A stretch of DNA of 64,000 nucleotides, from contig NZ_JADPMP010000002.1 in NCBI RefSeq assembly GCF_015686655.1, forward strand, positions 434,001 through 498,000, written 5' to 3'. The first letter of the stretch is position 1. The number at the start of each line of letters is the position of its first letter. Source of the stretch: Pontibacter sp. FD36. GTDB taxonomy: Bacteria > Bacteroidota > Bacteroidia > Cytophagales > Hymenobacteraceae. This document shows positions 26,212 through 33,645 of this stretch, one piece after another. A program made the position numbers and the translations under genes. Below the pieces are notes generated by a model, which was not told where the DNA came from, ran no database searches, and worked only from the letters and a program-made list of their open reading frames with translations.

Positions 26212-26404
26212 TGTAGTAAATAGATACCTTGTATCAGATAGGGTATTATTTTTTAGGGTTCACCTTAAATTTTAACTAATAAATTGTCATACCCCCCTAT
26301 TTTTAACAGGGGTACATTCCGGATAAGGTTAATATTATGCTTCCAGTATATAAATAAGGTCTGATATAATCTGAATGGGCTGAATTATAATCGGTGATCT
26401 GGCG

Positions 26405-26435
26405 TTTAGGAGAGGTTACATAAGTTGTATATTTG
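26405..26435 (+). promoter_or_regulatory. Bacteroidota promoter immediately before the LtaS-like gene
   Basis: TTTA (26405-26408), 19 bases, then TATATTTG (26428-26435) matches TTTG-N19-TAnnTTTG. The GTG start codon is at 26441, five bases after the -7 box, so the transcript would be leaderless or nearly so. Confidence 0.65.
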
Positions 26436-26440
26436 CAGCC

Positions 26441-28279
26441 GTGATACGAAGCCTTTTATATCAGCCACTCTACTTTCTGTTCTGGGTGCTTTATTTTATT
26501 GCAGCCAGAGCTACGTTTCTGCTTTACCACGATAACCGTACGCAGGAATTATCGCAGGCAGATCTTCTGACTATCTTTACAAAGGGACTTCGTCTGGACC
26601 TTTCTTTCAGCTCCTATGTCAGCGCTATTCCCTTTCTGGCAATTCTGGCTACTGCCCTATTCCCGGGGCTTCAGGTGCGCAGGTTCATCCGCTACTATAC
26701 CTATACTATATTGGTACTACTGTCGGTGCTCATGGCGGTGGACCTGGAGCTCTATACCTACTGGGGTTTCCGGCTCGACTCCACGCCGATGCTATACCTG
26801 AACACACCAGGCGAAATGGCAGCCTCTGCAGCAGCGGCACCGATTATACTGTTAAGCATCATAGCGCTGGCTACCAGCCTGTTTTTTGCGCTGCTCTTTC
26901 GCTATACCTTTGATTATAAAATTTACCACCTCAATTTCTCAAAGCTGAAGTATGCCGGTATTGCGCTGTTGTTTACCGCTCTCTTGGTCTTGCCGATGCG
27001 GGGTGGCTGGCAGCAGATCCCAATCAACCAGAGTGTCGTGTATTTCTCGGAGAACCCTTATGCTAATCACGCCGGTCTCAATATGCCCTGGAACCTAATG
27101 GACACCATGCTGAAGTATAACGAGGAGACGCGCAACCCTTATCAGTACATGGAATATGAAGCCGCCGCTGCCAAAGTAGCTGAACTCTATACCTCCACTG
27201 CAGACTCTTCTGAGAAAATTCTTCGGGTAGAGCGACCCAATGTGCTTTTCATCATTCTTGAAAGCTATACCGCCAAGTATGTAGAGCATTTGGGTGGAAA
27301 GCCTGGCGTTACCCCCAATCTGGATAAACTGGCCAAAGAGGGAATCACTTTTACGAAGCTTTATTCAAGTGGCGACCGCAGCGAAAAAGGCATAGTGGCG
27401 CTTCTGAGCGGCTATCCGGTGCAGACGACTACTTCGATCATCAAAAACCCTAAGAAAACAGAGCAACTGCCGCACCTGAGTCAGACATTCAAAAAGGCTG
27501 GTTATGGCACTTCGTTTTATTATGGAGGAGAACTGGAGTTTGCCAACATACGCTCATACCTGCAAAACGGAAAGTATGACCGGCTGATTGACAAGCATGA
27601 TTTCCCGGCTGAGAGCTATAACTCCAAATGGGGCGCGCATGACCATGTACTGTTTGAGCGTGTACTACAGGACCTTAATCAGGAAAAAGAACCTTTCTTT
27701 AGCACTGTCTATACCTTGAGCAGCCACGAGCCTTTCGAGATTCCTATACCTGCGAAGTTTAAAGGAGACAAGATCAGTGACAAATTCAAGAACTCAGTTT
27801 ACTATACCGACTGGGCACTGGGGCAATTCATAGCGCAGGCCCGGAAGCAACCCTGGTGGGACTCGACCCTGATTGCGCTGGTAGCCGACCATGGCCATCC
27901 GCTGCCTTACGATGATCCGAACTATAGAAGCACCAAGTTTCGCATACCTTTCATTCTGACAGGAGGCGCATTGGCGGAAAAAGGACGAATCGTTTCCACT
28001 ATTGGCAGTCAGACTGATATTGCCACTACCCTGCTTTACCAGCTGGACATGCCACACCAGGACTTCAAGTGGGGACGCAACCTGCTGGCGCCAAGTGACT
28101 ATCCTTTTGCATTTTATGTTTTCAGGGATGGCTTTACTTTTATCACCCCCGGCAAAGTGCTGTCCTACGATAATGTGGCCAAAAAGCCTATCATCAAGGG
28201 CAAGGGTGTAACGCCAGAACAGGTGGAGCTGGGGAAAGCCTATATGCAGTACTCCTTCGAAGACTTTGTCAGAAAGTAG
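26441..28279 (+). CDS. LtaS-like membrane sulfatase-fold transferase
   Basis: A 612-residue protein. Five N-terminal membrane helices (about 5-195) precede an extracytoplasmic alkaline phosphatase/sulfatase-fold domain (about 260-560). Landmarks: 'RPNVLFIILESYTAKYVEHL' (metal-binding Glu), 'SSGDRSEKGIVALLSGYP' (expected Ser/Thr nucleophile region), 'KWGAHDHVLFE' and 'IALVADHGHPLPYD' (metal ligands). The family moves phosphoglycerol or phosphoethanolamine groups onto envelope polymers or lipids. Gram-negative Bacteroidota lack lipoteichoic acid, so the acceptor is unknown. The start is GTG at 26441; no later ATG would keep the first helix. Confidence 0.88.
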   Translation: MIRSLLYQPLYFLFWVLYFIAARATFLLYHDNRTQELSQADLLTIFTKGLRLDLSFSSYVSAIPFLAILATALFPGLQVRRFIRYYTYTILVLLSVLMAVDLELYTYWGFRLDSTPMLYLNTPGEMAASAAAAPIILLSIIALATSLFFALLFRYTFDYKIYHLNFSKLKYAGIALLFTALLVLPMRGGWQQIPINQSVVYFSENPYANHAGLNMPWNLMDTMLKYNEETRNPYQYMEYEAAAAKVAELYTSTADSSEKILRVERPNVLFIILESYTAKYVEHLGGKPGVTPNLDKLAKEGITFTKLYSSGDRSEKGIVALLSGYPVQTTTSIIKNPKKTEQLPHLSQTFKKAGYGTSFYYGGELEFANIRSYLQNGKYDRLIDKHDFPAESYNSKWGAHDHVLFERVLQDLNQEKEPFFSTVYTLSSHEPFEIPIPAKFKGDKISDKFKNSVYYTDWALGQFIAQARKQPWWDSTLIALVADHGHPLPYDDPNYRSTKFRIPFILTGGALAEKGRIVSTIGSQTDIATTLLYQLDMPHQDFKWGRNLLAPSDYPFAFYVFRDGFTFITPGKVLSYDNVAKKPIIKGKGVTPEQVELGKAYMQYSFEDFVRK

Positions 28280-28399
28280 AAAGAGCGCTAGGTATAGGCA
28301 AAGGCGTTGCGTATAAAAAAAATAGGTTGGCTAGCTATAACGCTGATTAACAAGACTGTTTACATAGGCCCCTACTGACTCATTCAAAATTTAAATTTG

Positions 28400-28407
28400 T
28401 ATCTTTG
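28400..28407 (+). promoter_or_regulatory. -7 promoter element of mtaB
   Basis: TATCTTTG fits TAnnTTTG and ends 10 bases before the ATG at 28418. It overlaps the upstream ATG at 28397, which argues against that longer start. Confidence 0.6.
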
Positions 28408-28417
28408 CACCCTGATT

Positions 28418-29737
28418 ATGAAAAAGGTAGCATTTTATACACTGGGCTGTAAGCTGAACTACTCTGAAACAAGCACGATCGGAAGAATTTTCCAGGAGCG
28501 CGGTTTTGAGAAGGTGGAGTTTACCGATACGCCTGACATATACGTGATCAATACCTGCTCTGTCACTGACAATGCAGATAAGAAGTGCCGTAAGATCGTA
28601 AAGGAGGCGAAGAAGTACTCTCCTAACGCATTTATAACCATTGTCGGCTGCTATGCGCAGCTCAAGCCAAAAGAGATCAGCGAAATCCCTGGTGTTGACG
28701 CCGTGTTGGGAGCCGCTGAGAAGTTTCAGTTGGTTGACATCCTCGAGACATTCGAGAAGAAGGAGCAGCCACAGGTATATGCCAGCGCCATCAGTGAGGC
28801 AAACACTTTCCATAACTCCTACTCTTTTGGCGACCGTACGCGCACCTTCCTCAAAGTGCAGGACGGCTGCGACTACTCTTGCACCTTCTGCACCATTCCC
28901 CTGGCCCGTGGCAACAGCCGCTCCGATAGCATCGCCAATGTAGTACGCTCTGCCAATGAAATTGCAGAGTCGGGTGTGAAAGAGATCGTGCTCACAGGTG
29001 TAAACACCGGTGACTTCGGTTTGCAGGATGGGGAGCGTTTGGAGACGTTTTACGAACTGGTACAGGAACTCGACAAAGTAGAAGGTATAGATCGCTTCCG
29101 CATCTCTTCTATCGAGCCTAATCTGCTAAAAGACGAGATCATCGAATTTGTGAGCCAGAGCAAGCGCTTTATGCCGCATTTCCACGTGCCGCTGCAGTCA
29201 GGCTCTAACAAGATACTGAAGCTGATGCGCCGCCGCTACCTGCGTGAGCTGTATGCTGACCGTGTTGCCACAATTAAATCGCTGATGCCGCATTGCTGCA
29301 TTGGGGTGGATGTGATCGTAGGCTTCCCGGGCGAAACAGAAGAAGACTTCCTGGAGACTTATAACTTCATCAATGGACTTGATGTGAGCTACCTGCACGT
29401 ATTCCCTTACTCCGAGCGTGAAAACACGATGGCTCCTGACATGCCGGGCAAGGTAAGCATCAAAGACCGCAACCGCAGAGCAGACATGCTGCGCATCCTT
29501 TCTGAAAAGAAAAAACGTTTCTTCTACGAGCAGAACATAGGCCGGGAATTTACGGTGCTGTTCGAAGACGATGTGAAAGACGGTGTGATGGAAGGCTGGA
29601 CTGAGAATTATGTGCGAGTAGCAGCCAAATACGATCCTGTATTGGTAAACGAAACGAAGCATGTACGACTGACCGGCATCAATGAGCAGGGCTTAATGGA
29701 GGCCGAAGAAACTTATATAGAGGTGCTGAAACATTAA
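28418..29737 (+). CDS. mtaB: tRNA t6A37 methylthiotransferase MtaB
   Basis: A 439-residue radical-SAM enzyme that converts N6-threonylcarbamoyladenosine at tRNA position 37 to its 2-methylthio form. The N-terminal UPF0004 domain starts 'KKVAFYTLGCKLNYSET' and has 'VINTCSVTDNADKKCRK' and 'VGCYAQLKP', with three cluster cysteines. The radical-SAM motif C-x3-C-x2-C is C151, C155, C158 in GCDYSCTFC. A C-terminal TRAM domain spans about 370-439. 'TLGCKLN' separates MtaB from MiaB ('YGCQMN', at 45.2 kb). The start 28418 is chosen over 28397 because the -7 box covers the latter. Confidence 0.94.
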   Translation: MKKVAFYTLGCKLNYSETSTIGRIFQERGFEKVEFTDTPDIYVINTCSVTDNADKKCRKIVKEAKKYSPNAFITIVGCYAQLKPKEISEIPGVDAVLGAAEKFQLVDILETFEKKEQPQVYASAISEANTFHNSYSFGDRTRTFLKVQDGCDYSCTFCTIPLARGNSRSDSIANVVRSANEIAESGVKEIVLTGVNTGDFGLQDGERLETFYELVQELDKVEGIDRFRISSIEPNLLKDEIIEFVSQSKRFMPHFHVPLQSGSNKILKLMRRRYLRELYADRVATIKSLMPHCCIGVDVIVGFPGETEEDFLETYNFINGLDVSYLHVFPYSERENTMAPDMPGKVSIKDRNRRADMLRILSEKKKRFFYEQNIGREFTVLFEDDVKDGVMEGWTENYVRVAAKYDPVLVNETKHVRLTGINEQGLMEAEETYIEVLKH

Positions 29738-29810
29738 AAATTCTGAATTTTTAAAAATTAGCCCTATATTTTCAGTCTGAAACAATCAATAACAGCTTAA
29801 TTATCTAATT

Positions 29811-30449
29811 GTGAACCTATCTAGAATCGTTTTGGGAGTTGCTTTGGGCGCTCTAGTAACTGCTTGTAACACAGATCAAAAGCCACAGGCGACTGTTACT
29901 TCTACTACATCAGCTAACAGCTCTGACACCCTGGCTACCGCTGCCGTAGCTGATATTGTGTACATTAACTCAGACTCTCTGCTGAGCAATTATGAGTATT
30001 TCAAAGACGCTCGTACACGCTTTCAGTCCAAAACGCAGAAAGCTGAGAAAGATCTTCAGGCCAAAGCAGCTGCTTTCGAGAAGGATGTACAAAACTACCA
30101 GCGCACTGGCGGCAATATGACAGTGGAGCAGCGTGCTTCTACAGAACAGAAACTCTCACAGCGTCAGCAGCAATTGCAGCAGCAGAGCCAAACTACGGGC
30201 AACCAACTGGCTACTGAAGAAGCAGAAGAGATGAAAAAGATCTACGATCGCGTAGAAGCATACCTGCAGAAGCTAAGCCAGGAAAGAGGTTATAAAATGG
30301 TATTGACGTACTCCAGAGGGCAAAGTGCAATCTTGTACGGCGACAACTCACTGGACATAACACAAGAAGTATTGGCTGGACTTAACAGCGAATATGATCA
30401 GGAGAAAACAGCGGCCACTACAAAAGAGCCAGCTGCCAAAAAGAAATAA
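29811..30449 (+). CDS. OmpH/Skp-family lipoprotein
   Basis: A 212-residue protein. The signal peptide ends in a lipobox (ALVTAC, Cys19), so it should be lipid-anchored. A Ser/Thr-rich linker (25-45) leads to 'DIVYINSDSLLSNYEYFKDA', then a Gln/Glu-rich coiled-coil hairpin (about 65-160) and 'LSQERGYKMVLTYSRGQSAI' as in OmpH/Skp. Skp is a trimeric periplasmic chaperone for outer-membrane proteins; the lipid anchor here is a variation. The start is GTG at 29811. It is 73 bases after mtaB and is followed by a strong terminator. Confidence 0.88.
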   Translation: MNLSRIVLGVALGALVTACNTDQKPQATVTSTTSANSSDTLATAAVADIVYINSDSLLSNYEYFKDARTRFQSKTQKAEKDLQAKAAAFEKDVQNYQRTGGNMTVEQRASTEQKLSQRQQQLQQQSQTTGNQLATEEAEEMKKIYDRVEAYLQKLSQERGYKMVLTYSRGQSAILYGDNSLDITQEVLAGLNSEYDQEKTAATTKEPAAKKK

Positions 30450-30470
30450 CCTGACATCAGGTATAGTAAA

Positions 30471-30508
30471 CAAAGAAGGCGGGCCTATAAGCCCGCCTTC
30501 TTTGTTTT
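30471..30508. terminator. Bidirectional terminator, 14-base perfect stem
   Basis: CAAAGAAGGCGGGC (30471-30484) pairs perfectly with GCCCGCCTTCTTTG (30491-30504) around a CTATAA loop, then TTTT. It separates the OmpH-like gene (+) from the convergent DUF6678 gene (-). Confidence 0.92.
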
Positions 30509-30514
30509 GATCTA

Positions 30515-30901
30515 TTATTGTAGCTGCTGGTAACCCATTATCCTAAATATCTCCCCTTCTACTTCATGCGGTATGCCATACTTATCTAACACCTCCTGAA
30601 ACAGATCTGTATAATCTGCCTGCAGTGTTGGCGCTAAGAGTCCGGTGCTGGTTTCTTTCATCGCCTTTATCTCCAGCCACTCAATGTTTGCCAAGCCTGT
30701 CTGCTCCAGTTGCTCCCACCATATAGGGGCATAATGTTTCGGCGCAACCTCCTCATGTAGATATTTGATGCGCACATGCGGTTCAATCATGGGAAGACTG
30801 AGCATGGCCGAAATCAACTCCTGCCATTTCGTGTTATTCATGATCGGGACTAAGCGCTTTTCGTCTAAGATACGGCTCAGACCATCATATGGCTTTATCA
30901 T
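30515..30901 (-). CDS. DUF6678-like protein
   Basis: A 128-residue soluble protein without signal peptide: 'RLVPIMNNTKWQELISAMLS' near residues 17-36, then 'RIKYLHEE', 'NIEWLEIKAMKE', and a C-terminal 'VLDKYGIPHEVEGEIFRIMG' motif. The pattern 'MNNTKW...IEWLEI...IP.E...F.I.GY' fits DUF6678, whose function is unknown. It starts 3 bases after the stop of the MacB-like permease and is likely translated from the same transcript. It ends at a shared terminator. Confidence 0.6.
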   Translation of the reverse strand: MIKPYDGLSRILDEKRLVPIMNNTKWQELISAMLSLPMIEPHVRIKYLHEEVAPKHYAPIWWEQLEQTGLANIEWLEIKAMKETSTGLLAPTLQADYTDLFQEVLDKYGIPHEVEGEIFRIMGYQQLQ

Positions 30902-30904
30902 ACA

Positions 30905-32152
30905 CTATTCGTAGCGTAGCGATTCGATTGGGTCGAGTCTGGAGGCACGGTGAGCGGGATAATAGCCCGAAAGCACACCAACAACCACACAGATCGTTAA
31001 ACCAACAAACACCCAGATCCAGGGAACAATGAAGCCACCATCACCGATCAGGGATGCAATGCCGTTGCCCATGAGTATACCCAGGAAAATACCAACCAGC
31101 CCTCCCAAGATGCAAATCACTATGGCCTCGATCAGGAACTGCTGCTGAATTTGCATAGCAGTGGCACCCAAAGCTTTGCGAACGCCAATTTCACGAGTAC
31201 GTTCATTGACTGATACCATCATGATATTCATTAGCCCGACAGAGGCACCCAGCAGGGTTATAAATCCAATGATGAATCCGCCCACTTTAAGGTAACCCGT
31301 GATTTCGTTCAGGCTCTGGATCAGCGAGTCGCTTCTTCTGATCTCAAAGGATTCCTCCTGTCCCAGCTTGTCCTGGCGCACATTGCGCATCACGCCCGTT
31401 GCTTCGCCCATGACATAGGTAAGCTCCTCGGGTTTAGAAATGGAGGTTTTGATGTTGTAAGTAAGCGTGCCATTGCCTTGCTGCGGGATCTGGCGCCCCG
31501 TTTCGAGTGGGATAAGAATCATGCGATCACCTCCACTGCCACCCATACTACTGCCACGCTTCTCCAGTTCCCCTACTACTTTAAAGCGGCGCCCCAAAAA
31601 GGAGATATACTGGTTAATCGGATCGGTCTTTGGGAAAAGCTTATCAGATATCTCTTTACCGATGATGGCAACGTTGGAACCAAGCTCCAGCTCATAGTTG
31701 GAGAAAGCCCGGCCCCGCTCCAGGTTCAGGTTTTGACCAGAAAGATAAAATTCATCTCCGGCTATTACGTTTATATTCGGGTTTGTCTTATCTGTCACAC
31801 TCTTTACAACCGTAGCACCTGAAATATTGGCTGAAAGGCTCACTTGTGACTTCGCCTCCATCAACTCCTTATACTTCACTGCCTGGTCGTAGGTGATATC
31901 CGGGTATACCTTGTCTGTTCTTCCCTGTCCATTGTTTCCCCTGCCGCTGTTGTACTTCTTTCGGATATCAAAAGAGTTGGCGCCTAGGCTCGAAAAAGTC
32001 TGGTTAAGGGAGTTCTTCATACCATCAACGGCTGTGAGTATACCTACCAGTGACATAATGCCGATGGAAATGATCAGACCGGTAAGGACGGTCCGTAGCA
32101 GGTTACTTTTGATGGCTCGAATACTTTCCCGTATATTTTCGAACAGGTCCAT
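30905..32152 (-). CDS. MacB-like ABC transporter permease
   Basis: A 415-residue inner-membrane protein. An N-terminal helix (about 18-42) is followed by a periplasmic MacB-type domain (about 45-275, 'GNVAIIGKEISDKLFPK'-like sequence) and three C-terminal helices (about 290-310, 335-365, 375-398) in an FtsX domain. It ends 'GYYPAHRASRLDPIESLRYE', the usual closing motif of this family. Such permeases pair with a MacB/LolD ATPase to export or extract lipids and peptides; no ATPase gene is adjacent. It is divergent from the GATase-like gene. Confidence 0.92.
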   Translation of the reverse strand: MDLFENIRESIRAIKSNLLRTVLTGLIISIGIMSLVGILTAVDGMKNSLNQTFSSLGANSFDIRKKYNSGRGNNGQGRTDKVYPDITYDQAVKYKELMEAKSQVSLSANISGATVVKSVTDKTNPNINVIAGDEFYLSGQNLNLERGRAFSNYELELGSNVAIIGKEISDKLFPKTDPINQYISFLGRRFKVVGELEKRGSSMGGSGGDRMILIPLETGRQIPQQGNGTLTYNIKTSISKPEELTYVMGEATGVMRNVRQDKLGQEESFEIRRSDSLIQSLNEITGYLKVGGFIIGFITLLGASVGLMNIMMVSVNERTREIGVRKALGATAMQIQQQFLIEAIVICILGGLVGIFLGILMGNGIASLIGDGGFIVPWIWVFVGLTICVVVGVLSGYYPAHRASRLDPIESLRYE

Positions 32153-32232
32153 AGCTTAGGTCTTATATGCGAAACGTTCCCCCCTGCGTTAAGTATAAGG
32201 AAGAACCTCTGGTTTCTAATTTACCTCCAATA

Positions 32233-32263
32233 TCTGAAAAAAGAACCAATTTCAATACATTTG
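32233..32263 (+). promoter_or_regulatory. Promoter of the GATase-like secreted protein gene
   Basis: TCTG (32233-32236), 19 bases, TACATTTG (32256-32263): a good match to TTTG-N19-TAnnTTTG. The box covers the longest possible start (32261), so translation should begin at ATG 32282. Confidence 0.6.
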
Positions 32264-32281
32264 TTACCATATGTTAAGCCC

Positions 32282-33550
32282 ATGAAGTCATTCCGCCATC
32301 TGATACTGCTCATCGCATACCTGGTTCTCCCCTTTCATGCTTTCAGCTCCACGGTACTTATACCGATGGATGAAAGCCAGAAAGACCACCTGAAGTCGTA
32401 TGGAGCGGCTTATTGGGTGCTCTCCAAAAGTGTGTCGGTTGACTGGCTCCTTAATTACCGGGGCGGTAGCTTTGCCTTCCAGCATGCCCCGCAGCTTGAA
32501 AACGAGCTGGTCGTGCGCGGGATCAGCTACCAGGTTATCTCTGATGCACAATACAACACCATCCTCACCCAGATTAGCGACCCAGAGGCCAATATGGATG
32601 TCATGAAGCTGGAAAAGGTACCTAAGATTGCTGTCTATACTCCAAAGTCCAAAATGCCCTGGGACGATGCGGTGACGCTGGTATTGACCTACGCCGAGAT
32701 CCCTTATGATAAGATTTATGACGAAGAGATCATGCGCGGTGACCTACCTAAGTATGATTGGCTACACCTTCACCACGAGGACTTTACAGGGCAGTACGGC
32801 AAGTTTTACTCGAGCTACCGCCATTATCCCTGGTACCAGGAACAGCAGCGCGAAGCAGAAGCTTCTGCCAAATCGCTTGGCTTCAAAAAGGTGTCAGAAT
32901 TGAAAGGAGCGGTAGTCCGCACCATCCGAGATTTCTGTGCCGGAGGCGGCTTTTTGTTTGCCATGTGCTCTGCCACCGATACCTATGACATAGCCCTGGC
33001 GGCAGAAGGCGTGGACTTTATTGAATCAATGTACGACGGCGACGGTGCTGATCCCAATGCGCAAAGTAAACTGGACTTCAGTAAGACCTTTGCATTCAAA
33101 GATTTCTCACTGGTGCGGAACCCGCTTGAGTACGAGTACTCCAATATTGACATGCAACCACAAGAGCGCGGTCTGACAGAGCCAAACGACTTTTTTCAGC
33201 TCTTTACCTTCTCAGCCAAGTGGGACCCTATACCTACCATGCTGACGCAAAACCACGCTAAAACTATCAAAGGGTTCATGGGCCAGACAACCGCGTTCCG
33301 CAAAAGTCTCGTTAAACCAGAAGTGGTGGTGATGGGTGAAAACAAAGAAGTGGGCGAGATTCGCTACATGCATGGCACGTTCGCCCGTGGCACCTGGACC
33401 TTCTATGGCGGTCATGACCCGGAAGACTACCAGCACCTGGTAGGCGAAGACCCTACCGATCTGGCCCTGCACCCTAACTCACCCGGGTATAGGCTTATCC
33501 TGAACAACATCCTGTTCCCGGCAGCTAAGAAGAAAAAGCAGAAGACATGA
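32282..33550 (+). CDS. Secreted GATase1-like protein (database label 'asparagine synthetase B' unsupported)
   Basis: A 422-residue protein. A signal peptide (MKSFRHLILLIAYLVLPFHA) precedes 'ILIPMDESQKDHLKSYGAAY'-type sequence and 'VDWLLNYRGGSFAF'. The central part has 'KIAVYTPKSKMPWDDAVTLV', 'GGGFLFAMCSATDTYDIALA' (a possible nucleophile-elbow Cys) and, near the end, 'TWTFYGGHDPEDYQHLVG'. I infer a class I glutamine-amidotransferase-like fold, as in ThuA-type proteins. Close Bacteroidota relatives are, from memory, labelled asparagine synthetase B, but neither the N-terminal Cys nor the synthetase ATP site of AsnB is visible. Substrate unknown. Confidence 0.7.
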   Translation: MKSFRHLILLIAYLVLPFHAFSSTVLIPMDESQKDHLKSYGAAYWVLSKSVSVDWLLNYRGGSFAFQHAPQLENELVVRGISYQVISDAQYNTILTQISDPEANMDVMKLEKVPKIAVYTPKSKMPWDDAVTLVLTYAEIPYDKIYDEEIMRGDLPKYDWLHLHHEDFTGQYGKFYSSYRHYPWYQEQQREAEASAKSLGFKKVSELKGAVVRTIRDFCAGGGFLFAMCSATDTYDIALAAEGVDFIESMYDGDGADPNAQSKLDFSKTFAFKDFSLVRNPLEYEYSNIDMQPQERGLTEPNDFFQLFTFSAKWDPIPTMLTQNHAKTIKGFMGQTTAFRKSLVKPEVVVMGENKEVGEIRYMHGTFARGTWTFYGGHDPEDYQHLVGEDPTDLALHPNSPGYRLILNNILFPAAKKKKQKT

Positions 33551-33570
33551 TATACACAAAATATAAGATC

Positions 33571-33606
33571 CTACAGTTGCAGGCATTTGACAACCTGCAA
33601 CTGTAG
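33571..33606. terminator. Perfect 13-base hairpin between convergent genes
   Basis: CTACAGTTGCAGG (33571-33583) / CCTGCAACTGTAG (33594-33606). No T tract follows on the plus strand; on the minus strand GATCTTATATTTT follows. It could end either transcript or act as an RNA stabiliser. Confidence 0.55.
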
Positions 33607-33645
33607 GGTCTCCAATTACAATAGTATCCGATCTAAAGCGTCAGT

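Noticed and set aside
32261..32281. Longer TTG start for the GATase-like protein
   Set aside because: The TTG overlaps the -7 promoter box and would put extra residues before a good signal peptide; ATG 32282 is preferred.
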